A stretch of 64,000 bases of DNA. Origin: Actinobacteria bacterium IMCC26103. Its GTDB lineage: Bacteria; Actinomycetota; Actinomycetes; Nanopelagicales; Nanopelagicaceae. The translations under genes were made by a program, and so were the position numbers. The number at the start of each line of letters is the position of its first letter. The first letter of the stretch is position 1. Location of the stretch: the NCBI GenBank assembly GCA_002284875.1, contig CP015604.1, positions 682,001 to 746,000 on the forward strand. The letters run 5' to 3'. This document shows positions 55,393-64,000 of this stretch, piece after piece. The notes under the pieces were generated by a model. That model searched no databases and was not told where the DNA came from. It saw nothing but the letters and a program-made list of their open reading frames with translations.

Positions 55393-57479
55393 ATCAACGC
55401 GCACGCTTGAGTTTGTTGGTCGTCCAAATCTTTATCCTTTCACTTCTGGTCGGGCTATTAGGCAGACTCTTTTATTTGCAAGTCGCCGCAGGTCCTAAAT
55501 ATCGCGATGCTGCTTTATCCATTCAAAGCCGTGATGTGGTTACTCCCGCAACGCGCGGATTAATCGTTGACTCATCTGGCGTGCCTCTCGCGCTGAACCG
55601 CGTTGGAATTGCGGTAACTGTCGATCGCACCAAAATAGATCGCCAGCCAGATAAAGGTGTTGCCGTCTTGCAATCTCTTGCGACGTTACTTGGACTTGAA
55701 TATAAAGATGTCTATCAACGTACTCGGCTATGCGGTGAGTTGGCTAAAGGTTTGCGCGCTGGCTGTTGGACTGGTTCACGTTTTCAACCGATACCAATTA
55801 CCAAGGAAGCTGATCCTGAAGTAGCACTTCGAATTGTTGAGCGATCAGATCAATATCCTGGAGTTTCAGCAACGCCAGTTTCGATTCGAAACTATCCCGG
55901 TAACGCCGGGGTAAATGGCGCGCATTTGTTGGGTTATGTAGGACCTTTAACTGATAGTGATTTATCAGGCGCTAATGGGCGAAGCTATTTCCGATCTGAA
56001 ACTATTGGTAAAGCCGGTCTTGAGATTCAATACGACAATTATTTAAGAGGTACACCAGGAATTAAAACCGTTATTGTTGATCGTAAAGAGGCAGTTACTA
56101 GTACAAGTCAAAATACCAAGCCAATTGGTGGAAATCATCTAGTAACCAGTATTGATGCACGTGTTCAAGCCGCCGCCGAAAGCGCTTTAGCTGATGCTGT
56201 TCGTAGAGCACGTGCTTCTGGAAATCGATCAGATGGCGGCGCTGCAGTTGTCATGGATGTAACCAACGGTCAGATCTTGGCACTTGCTTCGTATCCAACT
56301 TATGATCCAAATGCCTTTGAACGCGGGCTTACAGTCGCCGAAGCGGAAAGTCTCTATAGCGAAAAGGGCGGAGTACCTGCGCTATCTCGTGCGCTACAAG
56401 GCCTCTTTGCGCCGGCATCTACCTTCAAATCAGTCTCAGTAGTTGCGGCTGCAAATGCCGGATATGACTTAAACGCTTCTTACGATTGTCCATCACAAGT
56501 TGAAGTTGGAACGCGCGCTTTCCAAAACTTCGAGAGCAAAGCGCAGGGACGCATCTCACTTAAGAAAGCTATCGCAGTCTCGTGCGACACTATTTGGTAT
56601 CGCATCGCCTTCGATGAATGGTTACGTGATGGAGGACTTAAACCAAAGTCAGATGCCAATGATTACTTCTATAACGCCGCTAAAGGGTTTCAAATTGGTG
56701 TGAAGACTGGAATTGATCTGCCTTCCGAATCTTCTGGGCGGCTAGCCGATCGCGAGTGGCGTAAGGCTTGGTATGCCCAGAATAAAGATTTCTACTGTAA
56801 CTACAAGACGCGTGCACCTAAGAGCCAGCAAACCGCTTTTCTAGTTCAGCTCGCTTATGAAAACTGTTTAGATGGAGACAAGATTCGCGCCGGAGATGCC
56901 GTTAACTTCTCGATCGGCCAAGGTGACACAGTTATTACACCAATAAAGCAAGCGCAGATGTATGCAGCCATTGCAAATGGTGGAACTATCTGGAAGCCAA
57001 CTGTAGCCAAAGCGATTGTAAAGACTGATGGAACGGTTATTAAAACCTTTGGGAAAGAGAAGTTAGGGACGATTCCTGCAGATAAGGCGACGTTGAAATT
57101 CTTACACAGTGCGTTACGTGAAGTGGTAATTAGTGGAACTGGCGCTGGAGTATTTAGCGGTTTTCCAATTGCTATAAGTGGCAAGACCGGAACTGCGGAA
57201 GTCTTCGGACGAAATCCAAATGGCAGCAAGAAGGCGAACACTTCATGGTTTGCTTCATATGGTCCTACTGAAAAACCTCGGTATGCAGTTGTCATGATGG
57301 TGAGCCAAGGTGGTTTTGGTGCTTCGACATCTGGCGTCGGTGTTAGAAAAATTTACGAAACGCTTCTAGGCGTGCAAGGTTCCAAAGTTGTATCTGCCAA
57401 GATTCTCTTTCCAAGCGGTATCCCACCAGTTGCACTTCCCAAAATTTCTCCAGCTACCAAAGTTAAAGGAGCAAAATGA
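55389..57479 (+). CDS. mrdA: Penicillin-binding protein 2 (peptidoglycan transpeptidase)
   Basis: A 696-residue class B PBP. One membrane anchor (about 8-32), PBP dimer domain (50-230), and transpeptidase domain with active-site S344-T-F-K347, S398-C-D (the PBP2-type second motif) and K599-T-G. It cross-links lateral wall with RodA, whose gene overlaps its stop by 4 bp. An insertion between the SCD and KTG motifs (about 405-500) is longer than in E. coli PBP2. Confidence 0.95.
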   Translation: MNQRARLSLLVVQIFILSLLVGLLGRLFYLQVAAGPKYRDAALSIQSRDVVTPATRGLIVDSSGVPLALNRVGIAVTVDRTKIDRQPDKGVAVLQSLATLLGLEYKDVYQRTRLCGELAKGLRAGCWTGSRFQPIPITKEADPEVALRIVERSDQYPGVSATPVSIRNYPGNAGVNGAHLLGYVGPLTDSDLSGANGRSYFRSETIGKAGLEIQYDNYLRGTPGIKTVIVDRKEAVTSTSQNTKPIGGNHLVTSIDARVQAAAESALADAVRRARASGNRSDGGAAVVMDVTNGQILALASYPTYDPNAFERGLTVAEAESLYSEKGGVPALSRALQGLFAPASTFKSVSVVAAANAGYDLNASYDCPSQVEVGTRAFQNFESKAQGRISLKKAIAVSCDTIWYRIAFDEWLRDGGLKPKSDANDYFYNAAKGFQIGVKTGIDLPSESSGRLADREWRKAWYAQNKDFYCNYKTRAPKSQQTAFLVQLAYENCLDGDKIRAGDAVNFSIGQGDTVITPIKQAQMYAAIANGGTIWKPTVAKAIVKTDGTVIKTFGKEKLGTIPADKATLKFLHSALREVVISGTGAGVFSGFPIAISGKTGTAEVFGRNPNGSKKANTSWFASYGPTEKPRYAVVMMVSQGGFGASTSGVGVRKIYETLLGVQGSKVVSAKILFPSGIPPVALPKISPATKVKGAK

Positions 57480-58636
57480 GCCTTTCTTCACAGCGGATTA
57501 ATTACCGTAAGAGTTCTCGGACATCTGCCTTCGCAGGTTTTGATCCAATTTTAACCATCGCCGTTGGACTCTTATTAGTAATGGGAACCCTCTTGGTCTA
57601 TGCCGCCACCCGTAATTGGTATGCGGCAAATGGATTAGATCCTGAGTATTACTTGAAACGCCATGTAATTAACATTGCAATTGGATGCCTTTTGGCATGG
57701 GGAACAACGGTCGTTGATTACCGATTAATACGCGCCTACACACCAATTTTATGGATCCTAGGAGTTATTGGACTTACCGCTGTTTTAATCCCAGGCATTG
57801 GCGCTGAAGTAAATGGTGCAAAGGCCTGGATCGGTCTTCCCTTTGGATTTCAACTACAGCCGGCAGAGCTAGCCAAGATTTCTATCATCGTCGGTATGTC
57901 GATGATTTTATCTGAGCGTTCGCACGACAGTGATGCTGCACAAGATAGAGATGTCTTACAGGCTCTAGTAGTTGCAGCTATTCCAGTCTTATTGATTTTG
58001 AAGCAGCCTGATATGGGAACCATCTTCATTATTAGTATCGCGGTCGTGACAATAATTGCTGTGTCTGGCGCACCGATGCGCTGGGTGGTGGGACTTATAT
58101 TGGTTGCGGTAATCGGAAGTTTTGCAGCAGTTAAAGTTGGTGTGATTAATGATTACCAAGTAAAACGTTTGCAGGCCTTTGTTGATCCAAATTCTGATTC
58201 GCAGGGCAGTGGTTACCAACTTCGCCAGGCGCGCATCACCGTTGGTTCCGGTGGGTTAATCGGAACAGGTCTATTTAACGGACCGCAGACAAATGGGCGC
58301 TTTGTACCGGAGCAACAGACTGACTTCATCTTTACAGTTGCCGGTGAGGAACTTGGCTTCCTCGGTTGTGGTTTTATTTTAATTCTCTATCTAACGGTAT
58401 TAATGCGCGCCTTTGGAATTGCGCGAAGATCAAGTGACCCCTATGGAAAATTAGTATGCACAGGCGTCATTGCTTGGTTTGCTTTCCAAGCTTTTGAAAA
58501 TATTGGCATGACACTTGGAATGATGCCGATGACGGGCGTGCCGTTGCCCTTTGTCTCATACGGCGGTTCAAGTATGTTTGCAACGATGATGGGCTTTGGG
58601 TTGCTTCAGAACGTGCATGCTCGCCATCGCGGCTAA
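57476..58636 (+). CDS. rodA: RodA SEDS-family peptidoglycan polymerase
   Basis: A 386-residue, ten-segment SEDS glycosyltransferase. GAKAWIGLPFGFQLQPAELAKI near 105, KQPDMGTIFII, RLQAFVDPNSDSQGSGYQLRQA and the VPLPFVSYGGSSM end motif are all conserved. It polymerises lipid II and works with PBP2 encoded directly upstream. The 219-bp gap after it is the rne leader. Confidence 0.95.
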   Translation: MSLSSQRINYRKSSRTSAFAGFDPILTIAVGLLLVMGTLLVYAATRNWYAANGLDPEYYLKRHVINIAIGCLLAWGTTVVDYRLIRAYTPILWILGVIGLTAVLIPGIGAEVNGAKAWIGLPFGFQLQPAELAKISIIVGMSMILSERSHDSDAAQDRDVLQALVVAAIPVLLILKQPDMGTIFIISIAVVTIIAVSGAPMRWVVGLILVAVIGSFAAVKVGVINDYQVKRLQAFVDPNSDSQGSGYQLRQARITVGSGGLIGTGLFNGPQTNGRFVPEQQTDFIFTVAGEELGFLGCGFILILYLTVLMRAFGIARRSSDPYGKLVCTGVIAWFAFQAFENIGMTLGMMPMTGVPLPFVSYGGSSMFATMMGFGLLQNVHARHRG

Positions 58637-58855
58637 AGCGAGGTAAATCAACGCTCATTTCGCCCTTTGGCTAGTCTGTGTGCCATACTAATCCCAACAG
58701 TTCAGCGCGGCTCGCGAACCAATTCGCGACCAAAGCCAGCGGCGGACTAACAAAGATTTGCTTGAAGGATTTACTGAGGTCAACCTAAAGGTTGTTAGCC
58801 AGATAAGTGACTACAAGCCAGAGCGCGTTAATTAACGCATAGAGGATTTGGTGCC
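58637..58855 (+). promoter_or_regulatory. Structured 5' leader of the RNase E/G gene
   Basis: The 219-bp gap before rne holds three inverted repeats: TCGCGAA/TTCGCGA around CCAA (58712-58729), CAACC/GGTTG around TAAA (58781-58794), and the 14-bp palindrome GCGTTAATTAACGC (58825-58838) close to the start. RNase E autoregulates through its leader in E. coli; the same here is inference. Confidence 0.5.
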
Positions 58856-61030
58856 ATGGCGATTGAGCCAAAGTCACCGCGCAAGCGTGCGGTGAAAAAA
58901 ATAAGTAAGAAGAAATCTCTTGCTGCAGATACATCAACTGAAATTGTTGATGCTCCATCTGTTGAAGCAAATGAAACTAAGAGCAAGAAGAAAGCACCGG
59001 CTATTCCGGTCCCAATTTTCCAAGAGGCCACAACCGAGAAAGCTCCTAAGGCTGCTCGCAAGGCCGTTGCGAAGGTTAAAGAGGAAGAGAGCGCTCCCGA
59101 AAGCGCAGCAACTTCCGAAGATGATGATTCACGTGGCGGACGCAATCGTCGCCGCCGTCGTGGTGGACGTGGGCGTCGCAAGCCAAACGCTGACGGCGCA
59201 GATACTCAGGATTCCACAGATGATGGTGAAGAGACCAGCACTGAGGCAAGTGAAGAAGGCGCAGAAGGCGGAACACATCGCCGCCGCCGCCGTCGTCGCG
59301 CAACTGGCGAAGGTGTAACACCTGGTGAGATTGTTGATGAAGATGGCGTAGTAACTGTTGTAAAGGTGCGCGAAGTTCGCGAACGCACAGAGCGCCCAGC
59401 GCGTGCAGAACGCGCCGAACGCGGAACTCGCAACCGACGTGATCGTGGTTCTAGATCAGATCGCTCCGATAACCGTGGTGATTACCGCGAGCCATACCGT
59501 CGTCGCGGAACGATCATTACAGATGGCGAATTTTTAGCTCGTCGCGAGAACGTTGATCGTGAAATGTTGGTCCGCCAAATTGGTGACCGCATTCAGATCG
59601 CTGTTATCGAAGATAAGGTAATGGTCGAGCACTATGTAAACCGAAATGCCAACGTTTCATATGTCGGCAATGTTTACTTGGGTCGCGTCCAGAACGTACT
59701 TCCTTCCATGGAAGCTGCCTTCGTTGATATCGGTAAGGGCCGTAACGCAGTTTTATACGCCGGTGAAGTTAATTGGGATGCCGCAGGTATTTCAGAGACC
59801 CAACCGCGCAAGATTGAAATGGTTTTAAAGACCGGTCAACCAGTTCTTGTCCAAGTTACTAAAGATCCAATTGGCCAAAAAGGTGCGCGTTTGACTAGCC
59901 AGATCTCACTTCCCGGACGTTACGTTGTGTACGTACCTGGCGGCGGAATGAGCGGAATCTCAAAGCGTCTTCCTGAATCAGAGCGCACTCGTCTGAAAGC
60001 AATTCTTAAGAATTTAATTCCGGAAGAAGCCGGCGTAATTGTTCGTACCGCAGCTGAAGGCGTTAGCGAAGAAGAGCTCACTAACGACGTGGCACGTTTG
60101 AAGGCGCAATGGGAAGATATTTATCAGAAATCTGAAAACCCAAATTTCCACGCACCTGCCCTGTTGCTTTCTGAGCCAGATCTAGCAGTACGCGTTATCC
60201 GCGATATCTTCAACGAAGATTTCCGCAAACTTACTATTCAAGGCAACGATGCTTGGGAAGAGATCAGTTCTTATCTGGGCGGAATTGCTCCTGAATTAGT
60301 CGGCAAGTTGCAGAAGTACTCTGGCAACGGAGATCTCTTCGCCGAATTCCGCGTCGAAGAACAATTAGCTAAAGCATTCGATCGCAAGGTTTATCTACCA
60401 TCTGGTGGATCATTGGTTATCGATCGCACTGAAGCGATGATCGTGATCGACGTTAACACCGGTAAATTTATTGGTAAGGGTGGAAACCTGGAAGAGACTG
60501 TTACTAAGAACAACTTGGAAGCAGCTGAAGAAATCGCCCGCCAACTTCGCCTGCGCGACTTAGGTGGAATTATCGTTATCGACTTTATCGATATGGTTCT
60601 GGAATCTAACCGTGATGCAGTTCTACGTCGCTTGGTTGAATGCTTAGGCCGCGATCGCACCAAGCACCAAGTCGCAGAAGTAACTTCACTTGGTTTGGTA
60701 CAGATGACTCGCAAGCGCGTTGGCCAAGGCTTAATCGAGGCTTTCTCAACTACTTGTGATTCATGTGCTGGACGCGGTATTCATATTCATATGGAGCCGG
60801 TAAAGATGAAGGCGCCAATGCCACAAGTAAATTCACAATCGGCATCTCATGAAGATGTAGATGAAGATCAGGCAACTGAACATGAATTTCACGAGACCCA
60901 AAACACAGAAGCCATCACAACAGATGCAGATTCTGACGTGAATTCTGAAGGCGAGAGCGAAAGCGCAGCAGCCAAACCTGCCGGACGCCGTCGCCGTAGG
61001 GCTGCCTCTAGCGGGATCATCACCGCCTAG
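58856..61030 (+). CDS. rne: Ribonuclease E/G
   Basis: A 724-residue endoribonuclease. The N-terminal 220 residues are a low-complexity, alternately acidic and basic extension (runs such as RRRRRGGRGRRK) as in actinobacterial RNase E, followed by the S1-like domain (NVSYVGNVYLGRVQNVLPSMEAAFVDIG), the 5' sensor, and the DNase I-like catalytic part with Asp in MIVIDVNTGKFIG (near 530) and IIVIDFIDM (near 577). CDSCAGRG near 633 is the zinc-link. It cuts AU-rich RNA and matures rRNA. ATG with AGAGGA upstream. Confidence 0.93.
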   Translation: MAIEPKSPRKRAVKKISKKKSLAADTSTEIVDAPSVEANETKSKKKAPAIPVPIFQEATTEKAPKAARKAVAKVKEEESAPESAATSEDDDSRGGRNRRRRRGGRGRRKPNADGADTQDSTDDGEETSTEASEEGAEGGTHRRRRRRRATGEGVTPGEIVDEDGVVTVVKVREVRERTERPARAERAERGTRNRRDRGSRSDRSDNRGDYREPYRRRGTIITDGEFLARRENVDREMLVRQIGDRIQIAVIEDKVMVEHYVNRNANVSYVGNVYLGRVQNVLPSMEAAFVDIGKGRNAVLYAGEVNWDAAGISETQPRKIEMVLKTGQPVLVQVTKDPIGQKGARLTSQISLPGRYVVYVPGGGMSGISKRLPESERTRLKAILKNLIPEEAGVIVRTAAEGVSEEELTNDVARLKAQWEDIYQKSENPNFHAPALLLSEPDLAVRVIRDIFNEDFRKLTIQGNDAWEEISSYLGGIAPELVGKLQKYSGNGDLFAEFRVEEQLAKAFDRKVYLPSGGSLVIDRTEAMIVIDVNTGKFIGKGGNLEETVTKNNLEAAEEIARQLRLRDLGGIIVIDFIDMVLESNRDAVLRRLVECLGRDRTKHQVAEVTSLGLVQMTRKRVGQGLIEAFSTTCDSCAGRGIHIHMEPVKMKAPMPQVNSQSASHEDVDEDQATEHEFHETQNTEAITTDADSDVNSEGESESAAAKPAGRRRRRAASSGIITA

Positions 61031-61042
61031 AAAAACCTCAAT

Positions 61043-61072
61043 TTGACCCTGGGGGTACGAAATCCGTACCCT
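61043..61072 (+). promoter_or_regulatory. Candidate promoter for rplU-rpmA, with overlapping stem-loop
   Basis: TTGACC (61043-61048) and TACCCT (61067-61072) are spaced 18 bp, matching the -35 and TAnnnT -10 pattern of actinobacterial housekeeping promoters. The spacer and -10 also form a 7-bp inverted repeat (GGGTACG/CGTACCC, 61053-61071), so the element could instead act as an operator or RNA hairpin. Confidence 0.5.
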
Positions 61073-61137
61073 TAGCCTCTGCTCGATCGCATCCCATCTA
61101 GGGCTGTGCGAGCGTGAAATGAACTGGAGCAAGAAAC

Positions 61138-61452
61138 GTGTACGCAATTGTTAAAGCTGGCGGACGCCAGGAGAAAGTCACCGTTGGTGAGACCATCACT
61201 GTCGATCGTATCGACCAAGCTGCTGGTGCATCAGTAACTTTCCCTGCACTTCTCGTCGTTGATGGCGCAAGCGTCACTTCTGATCCAAAGGTTCTCAGTG
61301 GCGTAAAAGTTACTGGCGAAGTTATCGATGAAGTAAAAGGTCCAAAGATCGACATCCTTCGTTACATGAACAAGACTGGCTATCGCCGTCGTCAAGGTTT
61401 CCGTGCACAGCAAACTCGAGTCAAGATCACCGCTATTAGCGGCGTGAAATAA
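61138..61452 (+). CDS. rplU: 50S ribosomal protein L21
   Basis: A 104-residue L21; GTG start with GGAG about eight nt upstream. [20 protein letters not shown] and the basic end [21 protein letters not shown] are characteristic. Binds 23S rRNA. Cotranscribed with rpmA, 12 bp downstream. Confidence 0.97.
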   Translation: MYAIVKAGGRQEKVTVGETITVDRIDQAAGASVTFPALLVVDGASVTSDPKVLSGVKVTGEVIDEVKGPKIDILRYMNKTGYRRRQGFRAQQTRVKITAISGVK

Positions 61453-61464
61453 GGGGTGTGAACA

Positions 61465-61719
61465 ATGGCAAGTAAGAAGGGTGTCTCCTCGACACGTAAC
61501 GGTCGCGATTCAAATCCACAGTACCTTGGCATCAAGCGCTTCGGTGGACAAGAAGTAAATGCTGGCGAGATCTTGGTCCGTCAGCGCGGTACACATTTTC
61601 ACCCAGGCAAGAACGTAGGTCGCGGTAAGGATGACACTCTCTTTGCACTTGCTGCAGGAGCAGTTGAATTCGGTCGCGCTCGCGGACGTCGTGTAGTGAA
61701 TGTGGTTCCGGTCGCTTAA
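61465..61719 (+). CDS. rpmA: 50S ribosomal protein L27
   Basis: An 84-residue L27: [20 protein letters not shown] start and [24 protein letters not shown] body. Its N-terminal tail reaches the peptidyl-transferase centre; no cleavable Firmicutes-type extension. Followed by a strong terminator. Confidence 0.97.
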   Translation: MASKKGVSSTRNGRDSNPQYLGIKRFGGQEVNAGEILVRQRGTHFHPGKNVGRGKDDTLFALAAGAVEFGRARGRRVVNVVPVA

Positions 61720-61735
61720 TTTAGGTTTCTCAAAG

Positions 61736-61767
61736 AGAGCGAGCCGCATTCGTGGCTCGCTCTTTTT
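61736..61767 (+). terminator. Strong rho-independent terminator after rpmA
   Basis: A perfect 10-bp stem (AGAGCGAGCC/GGCTCGCTCT, loop GCATTCGT) followed by TTTTT. It separates the rplU-rpmA unit from obgE. Confidence 0.9.
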
Positions 61768-61821
61768 ATTTCATAAACTATTTTTTGGCTAGTTAACAGA
61801 TACGGAAAGGAGCGTTAAGAG

Positions 61822-63312
61822 ATGGCAACATTCATCGATCGTGTAACGCTCTATGCCGCAGCCGGAAAAGGTGGCGATGGTTGCGTCTCTGTTAAACGTG
61901 AAAAATTTAAACCACTAGGTGGCCCAGATGGTGGCAACGGTGGTCGTGGTGGCGACATCATCTTGATCGTTGATTCCAGCGTTACAACCCTTTTAGATTT
62001 CCATCATTCACCACACCGCAAAGCAACATCGGGTTCACAAGGTTATGGCGATCGTAAAGATGGTACATATGGTGAAGATTTAATTCTGCCAGTCCCAAAT
62101 GGCACAGTTGTACTAGACGATAAAGGCAATCAACTTGCAGATTTAATTGGTATCGGAACAACTTTTCTTGCTGCCCAAGGTGGACACGGGGGACTGGGCA
62201 ACTTAGCTCTCTCATCTTCTAAGCGTCGCGCACCAGGCTTTGCACTTCTCGGAGAGCCAGGCGAAGAACGCACTCTTTACTTAGAACTTAAATCTGTTGC
62301 TGATATTGCACTCGTTGGATACCCAAGCGCCGGTAAGTCATCTCTTATTGCAGCAATTTCGGCTGCTCGCCCAAAGATTGCTGATTATCCATTTACAACT
62401 CTGGTTCCTAACTTAGGCGTTGTTCAAGCAGGAGATACACGTTTCACTGTTGCAGATGTTCCAGGTTTAATTCCTGGCGCATCACAAGGTAAAGGTTTAG
62501 GCCTGGAATTCTTACGTCACGTAGAACGGTGTGTGGCTTTAGTTCATGTACTCGATTGCGGAACTCTAGAAACAGATCGCGATCCAGTAAAAGATTTAGA
62601 GATCATTGAACAAGAGCTTGCGCAATACGGTGGGCTAGAAGATCGCATTCGTATTGTTGCGCTAAATAAAATTGATCTACCTGATGGTAAAGCGATGGCA
62701 GATATGGTTGCGCAGACTTTGCGCGATAGGGGCTATGAGGTTTATGCAGTATCGGCGGCAAGCCGCGAAGGTTTACAAGAGTTGCTCTATGCCATGGCGC
62801 GCTTAGTTCAGAAAGCGCGTGCTGCAGTCGTTACTGACGAGCGCACTCGAATTATCTTGCGTCCAACCGCTGTCGATGATTCTGGATTTACCGTGCAGGC
62901 AAATGCCGATGGTTCATTTAGCGTGCGCGGACAGAAAGTTGTTCGCTGGGTTCGCCAAACAAACTTTAAAAATGCGGAAGCAATCGGTTACTTGGCAGAT
63001 CGCCTTGCACAATTAGGCGTTGAAAAAGATCTATTTAAAAAAGGCGCCGTCGCCGGCAGTGAAGTTCGTATCGGTTCTGGCGATAACGAGGTCGTCTTCG
63101 AATGGGAGCCAACTATCGAAGCTGGCGCAGAACAATTAGCCGGACATTTACATCGCCGTGGCGAGGATTCTCGCCTGGAAGGTGCCTGGGTTGTAGAAGA
63201 AAAGGTTGTCGATCAACTATCTGATGATGAAATTGCGCAACAATGGGAGTACAACGTGGAGGACCCAAAAACTCCACGCTTGATCGAGCCACAACCAAGC
63301 GAGGATAAGTAA
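61822..63312 (+). CDS. obgE: Obg-family GTPase ObgE/CgtA
   Basis: A 496-residue GTPase; ATG with AAGGAG about nine nt upstream. Glycine-rich Obg domain ([20 protein letters not shown], 1-158), G domain with GYPSAGKSS near 165, [16 protein letters not shown] (G3) and NKIDLPD (G4), and a C-terminal OCT domain (about 345-425) plus acidic tail. Acts in 50S assembly and stress signalling. The stop is directly followed by proB. Confidence 0.95.
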   Translation: MATFIDRVTLYAAAGKGGDGCVSVKREKFKPLGGPDGGNGGRGGDIILIVDSSVTTLLDFHHSPHRKATSGSQGYGDRKDGTYGEDLILPVPNGTVVLDDKGNQLADLIGIGTTFLAAQGGHGGLGNLALSSSKRRAPGFALLGEPGEERTLYLELKSVADIALVGYPSAGKSSLIAAISAARPKIADYPFTTLVPNLGVVQAGDTRFTVADVPGLIPGASQGKGLGLEFLRHVERCVALVHVLDCGTLETDRDPVKDLEIIEQELAQYGGLEDRIRIVALNKIDLPDGKAMADMVAQTLRDRGYEVYAVSAASREGLQELLYAMARLVQKARAAVVTDERTRIILRPTAVDDSGFTVQANADGSFSVRGQKVVRWVRQTNFKNAEAIGYLADRLAQLGVEKDLFKKGAVAGSEVRIGSGDNEVVFEWEPTIEAGAEQLAGHLHRRGEDSRLEGAWVVEEKVVDQLSDDEIAQQWEYNVEDPKTPRLIEPQPSEDK

Positions 63313-64000
63313 ATGAGCCGCAGCGCAGTAACTTCTGCCAAACGCGTTGTCATTAAAATTGGCTCTTCATCTCTTACTGGTACTGCCGGTTCTAAGTTAG
63401 ATAACAACGCTGTCTCGAAAATTGCAGATCTAATTGCCTCTCTTCGTTCGCGCGGATCAGAAGTTGTTCTAGTTTCATCTGGTGCAATTGCTGCTGGCCT
63501 TGCACCATTGGGCTTAAACGCACGCCCTAAGGATCTAGCCACTCAACAAGCGGCAGCCTCTGTTGGCCAAGGTTTATTGATCGCCAAATACAACGAAAAT
63601 TTCACACGCCATAACTTGGTTTCATCCCAAGTTCTCTTGACGACCGAAGATGTCGTGCGCCGCTCGCATTATCAAAATGCGCAGCAGACCCTAAATAAAT
63701 TGCTTTCACTTGGCGTTGTGCCAATCATCAACGAGAACGATTCAGTTGGAACCCAAGAGATCCGCTTTGGCGATAACGATCGTTTAGCGGCCCTTGTCGC
63801 CTTGCTTATCGGTGCAGATTTACTCGTGTTGATCTCAGATGTTGATGCTTTATACGATGCGCCACCTTCACAGGCCGGTGCCAAAGCAATTCACTTTGTA
63901 GATCGCATCAGCGATATCGAAAAGATTGAAGTTGGTGGAGTTGGTTCATCTGGCGTGGGCAGCGGGGGAATGGTCACCAAGATTGAAGCTGCGCGGATAT
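63313..64000 (+). CDS. proB: Glutamate 5-kinase (3' end cut by window)
   Basis: Starts at an ATG right after the obgE stop and stays open to the window end (229 complete codons). VVIKIGSSSLTG near 14, RGSEVVLVSSGAIAAGLAPLG, NENDSVGTQEIRFGDNDRLAALVA and LLVLISDVDALYDAPP are the amino-acid kinase motifs of ProB, which phosphorylates glutamate in the first step of proline synthesis. A PUA domain, if any, would lie outside. Confidence 0.95.
   Translation, partial: MSRSAVTSAKRVVIKIGSSSLTGTAGSKLDNNAVSKIADLIASLRSRGSEVVLVSSGAIAAGLAPLGLNARPKDLATQQAAASVGQGLLIAKYNENFTRHNLVSSQVLLTTEDVVRRSHYQNAQQTLNKLLSLGVVPIINENDSVGTQEIRFGDNDRLAALVALLIGADLLVLISDVDALYDAPPSQAGAKAIHFVDRISDIEKIEVGGVGSSGVGSGGMVTKIEAARI

Overview
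The window looks like a chromosomal segment of a low-to-moderate GC actinobacterium, most like the small-genome freshwater lineage (Nanopelagicales/acI, Planktophila-type). The basis is the actinobacterial order clpX-valS-folC-DUF4233-ndk-mreBCD-mrdA-rodA-rne-rplU-rpmA-obgE-proB, paired clpP genes next to tig, very short intergenic gaps with many 1-4 bp start/stop overlaps, GTG/TTG starts, and several secreted proteins of kinds common in that lineage. The assignment is inference; no marker database was searched.

Layout. 1-11.1 kb is an envelope and exopolysaccharide regulatory block: a secreted Ala-rich coiled-coil protein (cut by the window start), a DUF4012 protein, a low-molecular-weight tyrosine phosphatase fused to what looks like a degenerate BY-kinase domain, a VanZ-like protein, a Wzz/BY-kinase, a polyprenyl-phosphate sugar transferase, and a two-component set (response regulator, a sensor paralogue without the phospho-acceptor His or ATPase domain, and a complete kinase). 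The two-component genes overlap each other and the sugar transferase by 4 bp, so the regulators and the initiating glycosyltransferase form one operon.

11.1-21.5 kb is a surface polysaccharide cluster: a WcaI/WcaF-like pair, three more GT4 glycosyltransferases, a Wzy-like polymerase/ligase, a Wzx-like flippase, an OafA-like acyltransferase and two unrecognised genes. From about 12.9 kb it is visibly AT-richer than the rest and its genes switch strand often, as in a variable O-antigen/capsule-type island. Its right edge (21.6-23.2 kb) carries a 24-bp near-perfect copy of the 3' end of the tRNA-Lys gene, a secreted HExxH metallopeptidase gene, and an in-frame leftover C-terminus of a related gene beside the intact tRNA-Lys. 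This looks like an attachment-site footprint.

23.3-42.3 kb is mixed housekeeping and accessory: secreted HNH nuclease, P-II/ammonium transporter, pyrophosphatase, oligoribonuclease, EttA, thioesterase, MFS carrier, truncated haemoglobin, MscS-type channel, HNH protein, aminopeptidase N, TrmB, RpiB, two secreted proteins (one collagen-like), and a polyamine-type ABC operon (potA-potD-potB-potC). Five tRNAs are present: Lys(CTT), His(GTG), Arg(TCT), Gly(TCC) and Pro(TGG).

42.3-64 kb is conserved core on the plus strand: trigger factor, ClpP1/ClpP2, an MFS gene, ClpX, ValS, FolC, Ndk, the rod-shape and elongation genes mreBCD-mrdA-rodA, RNase E/G with a structured leader, ribosomal proteins L21/L27, ObgE and the start of proB. 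No rRNA, CRISPR array, integrase or transposase was seen.
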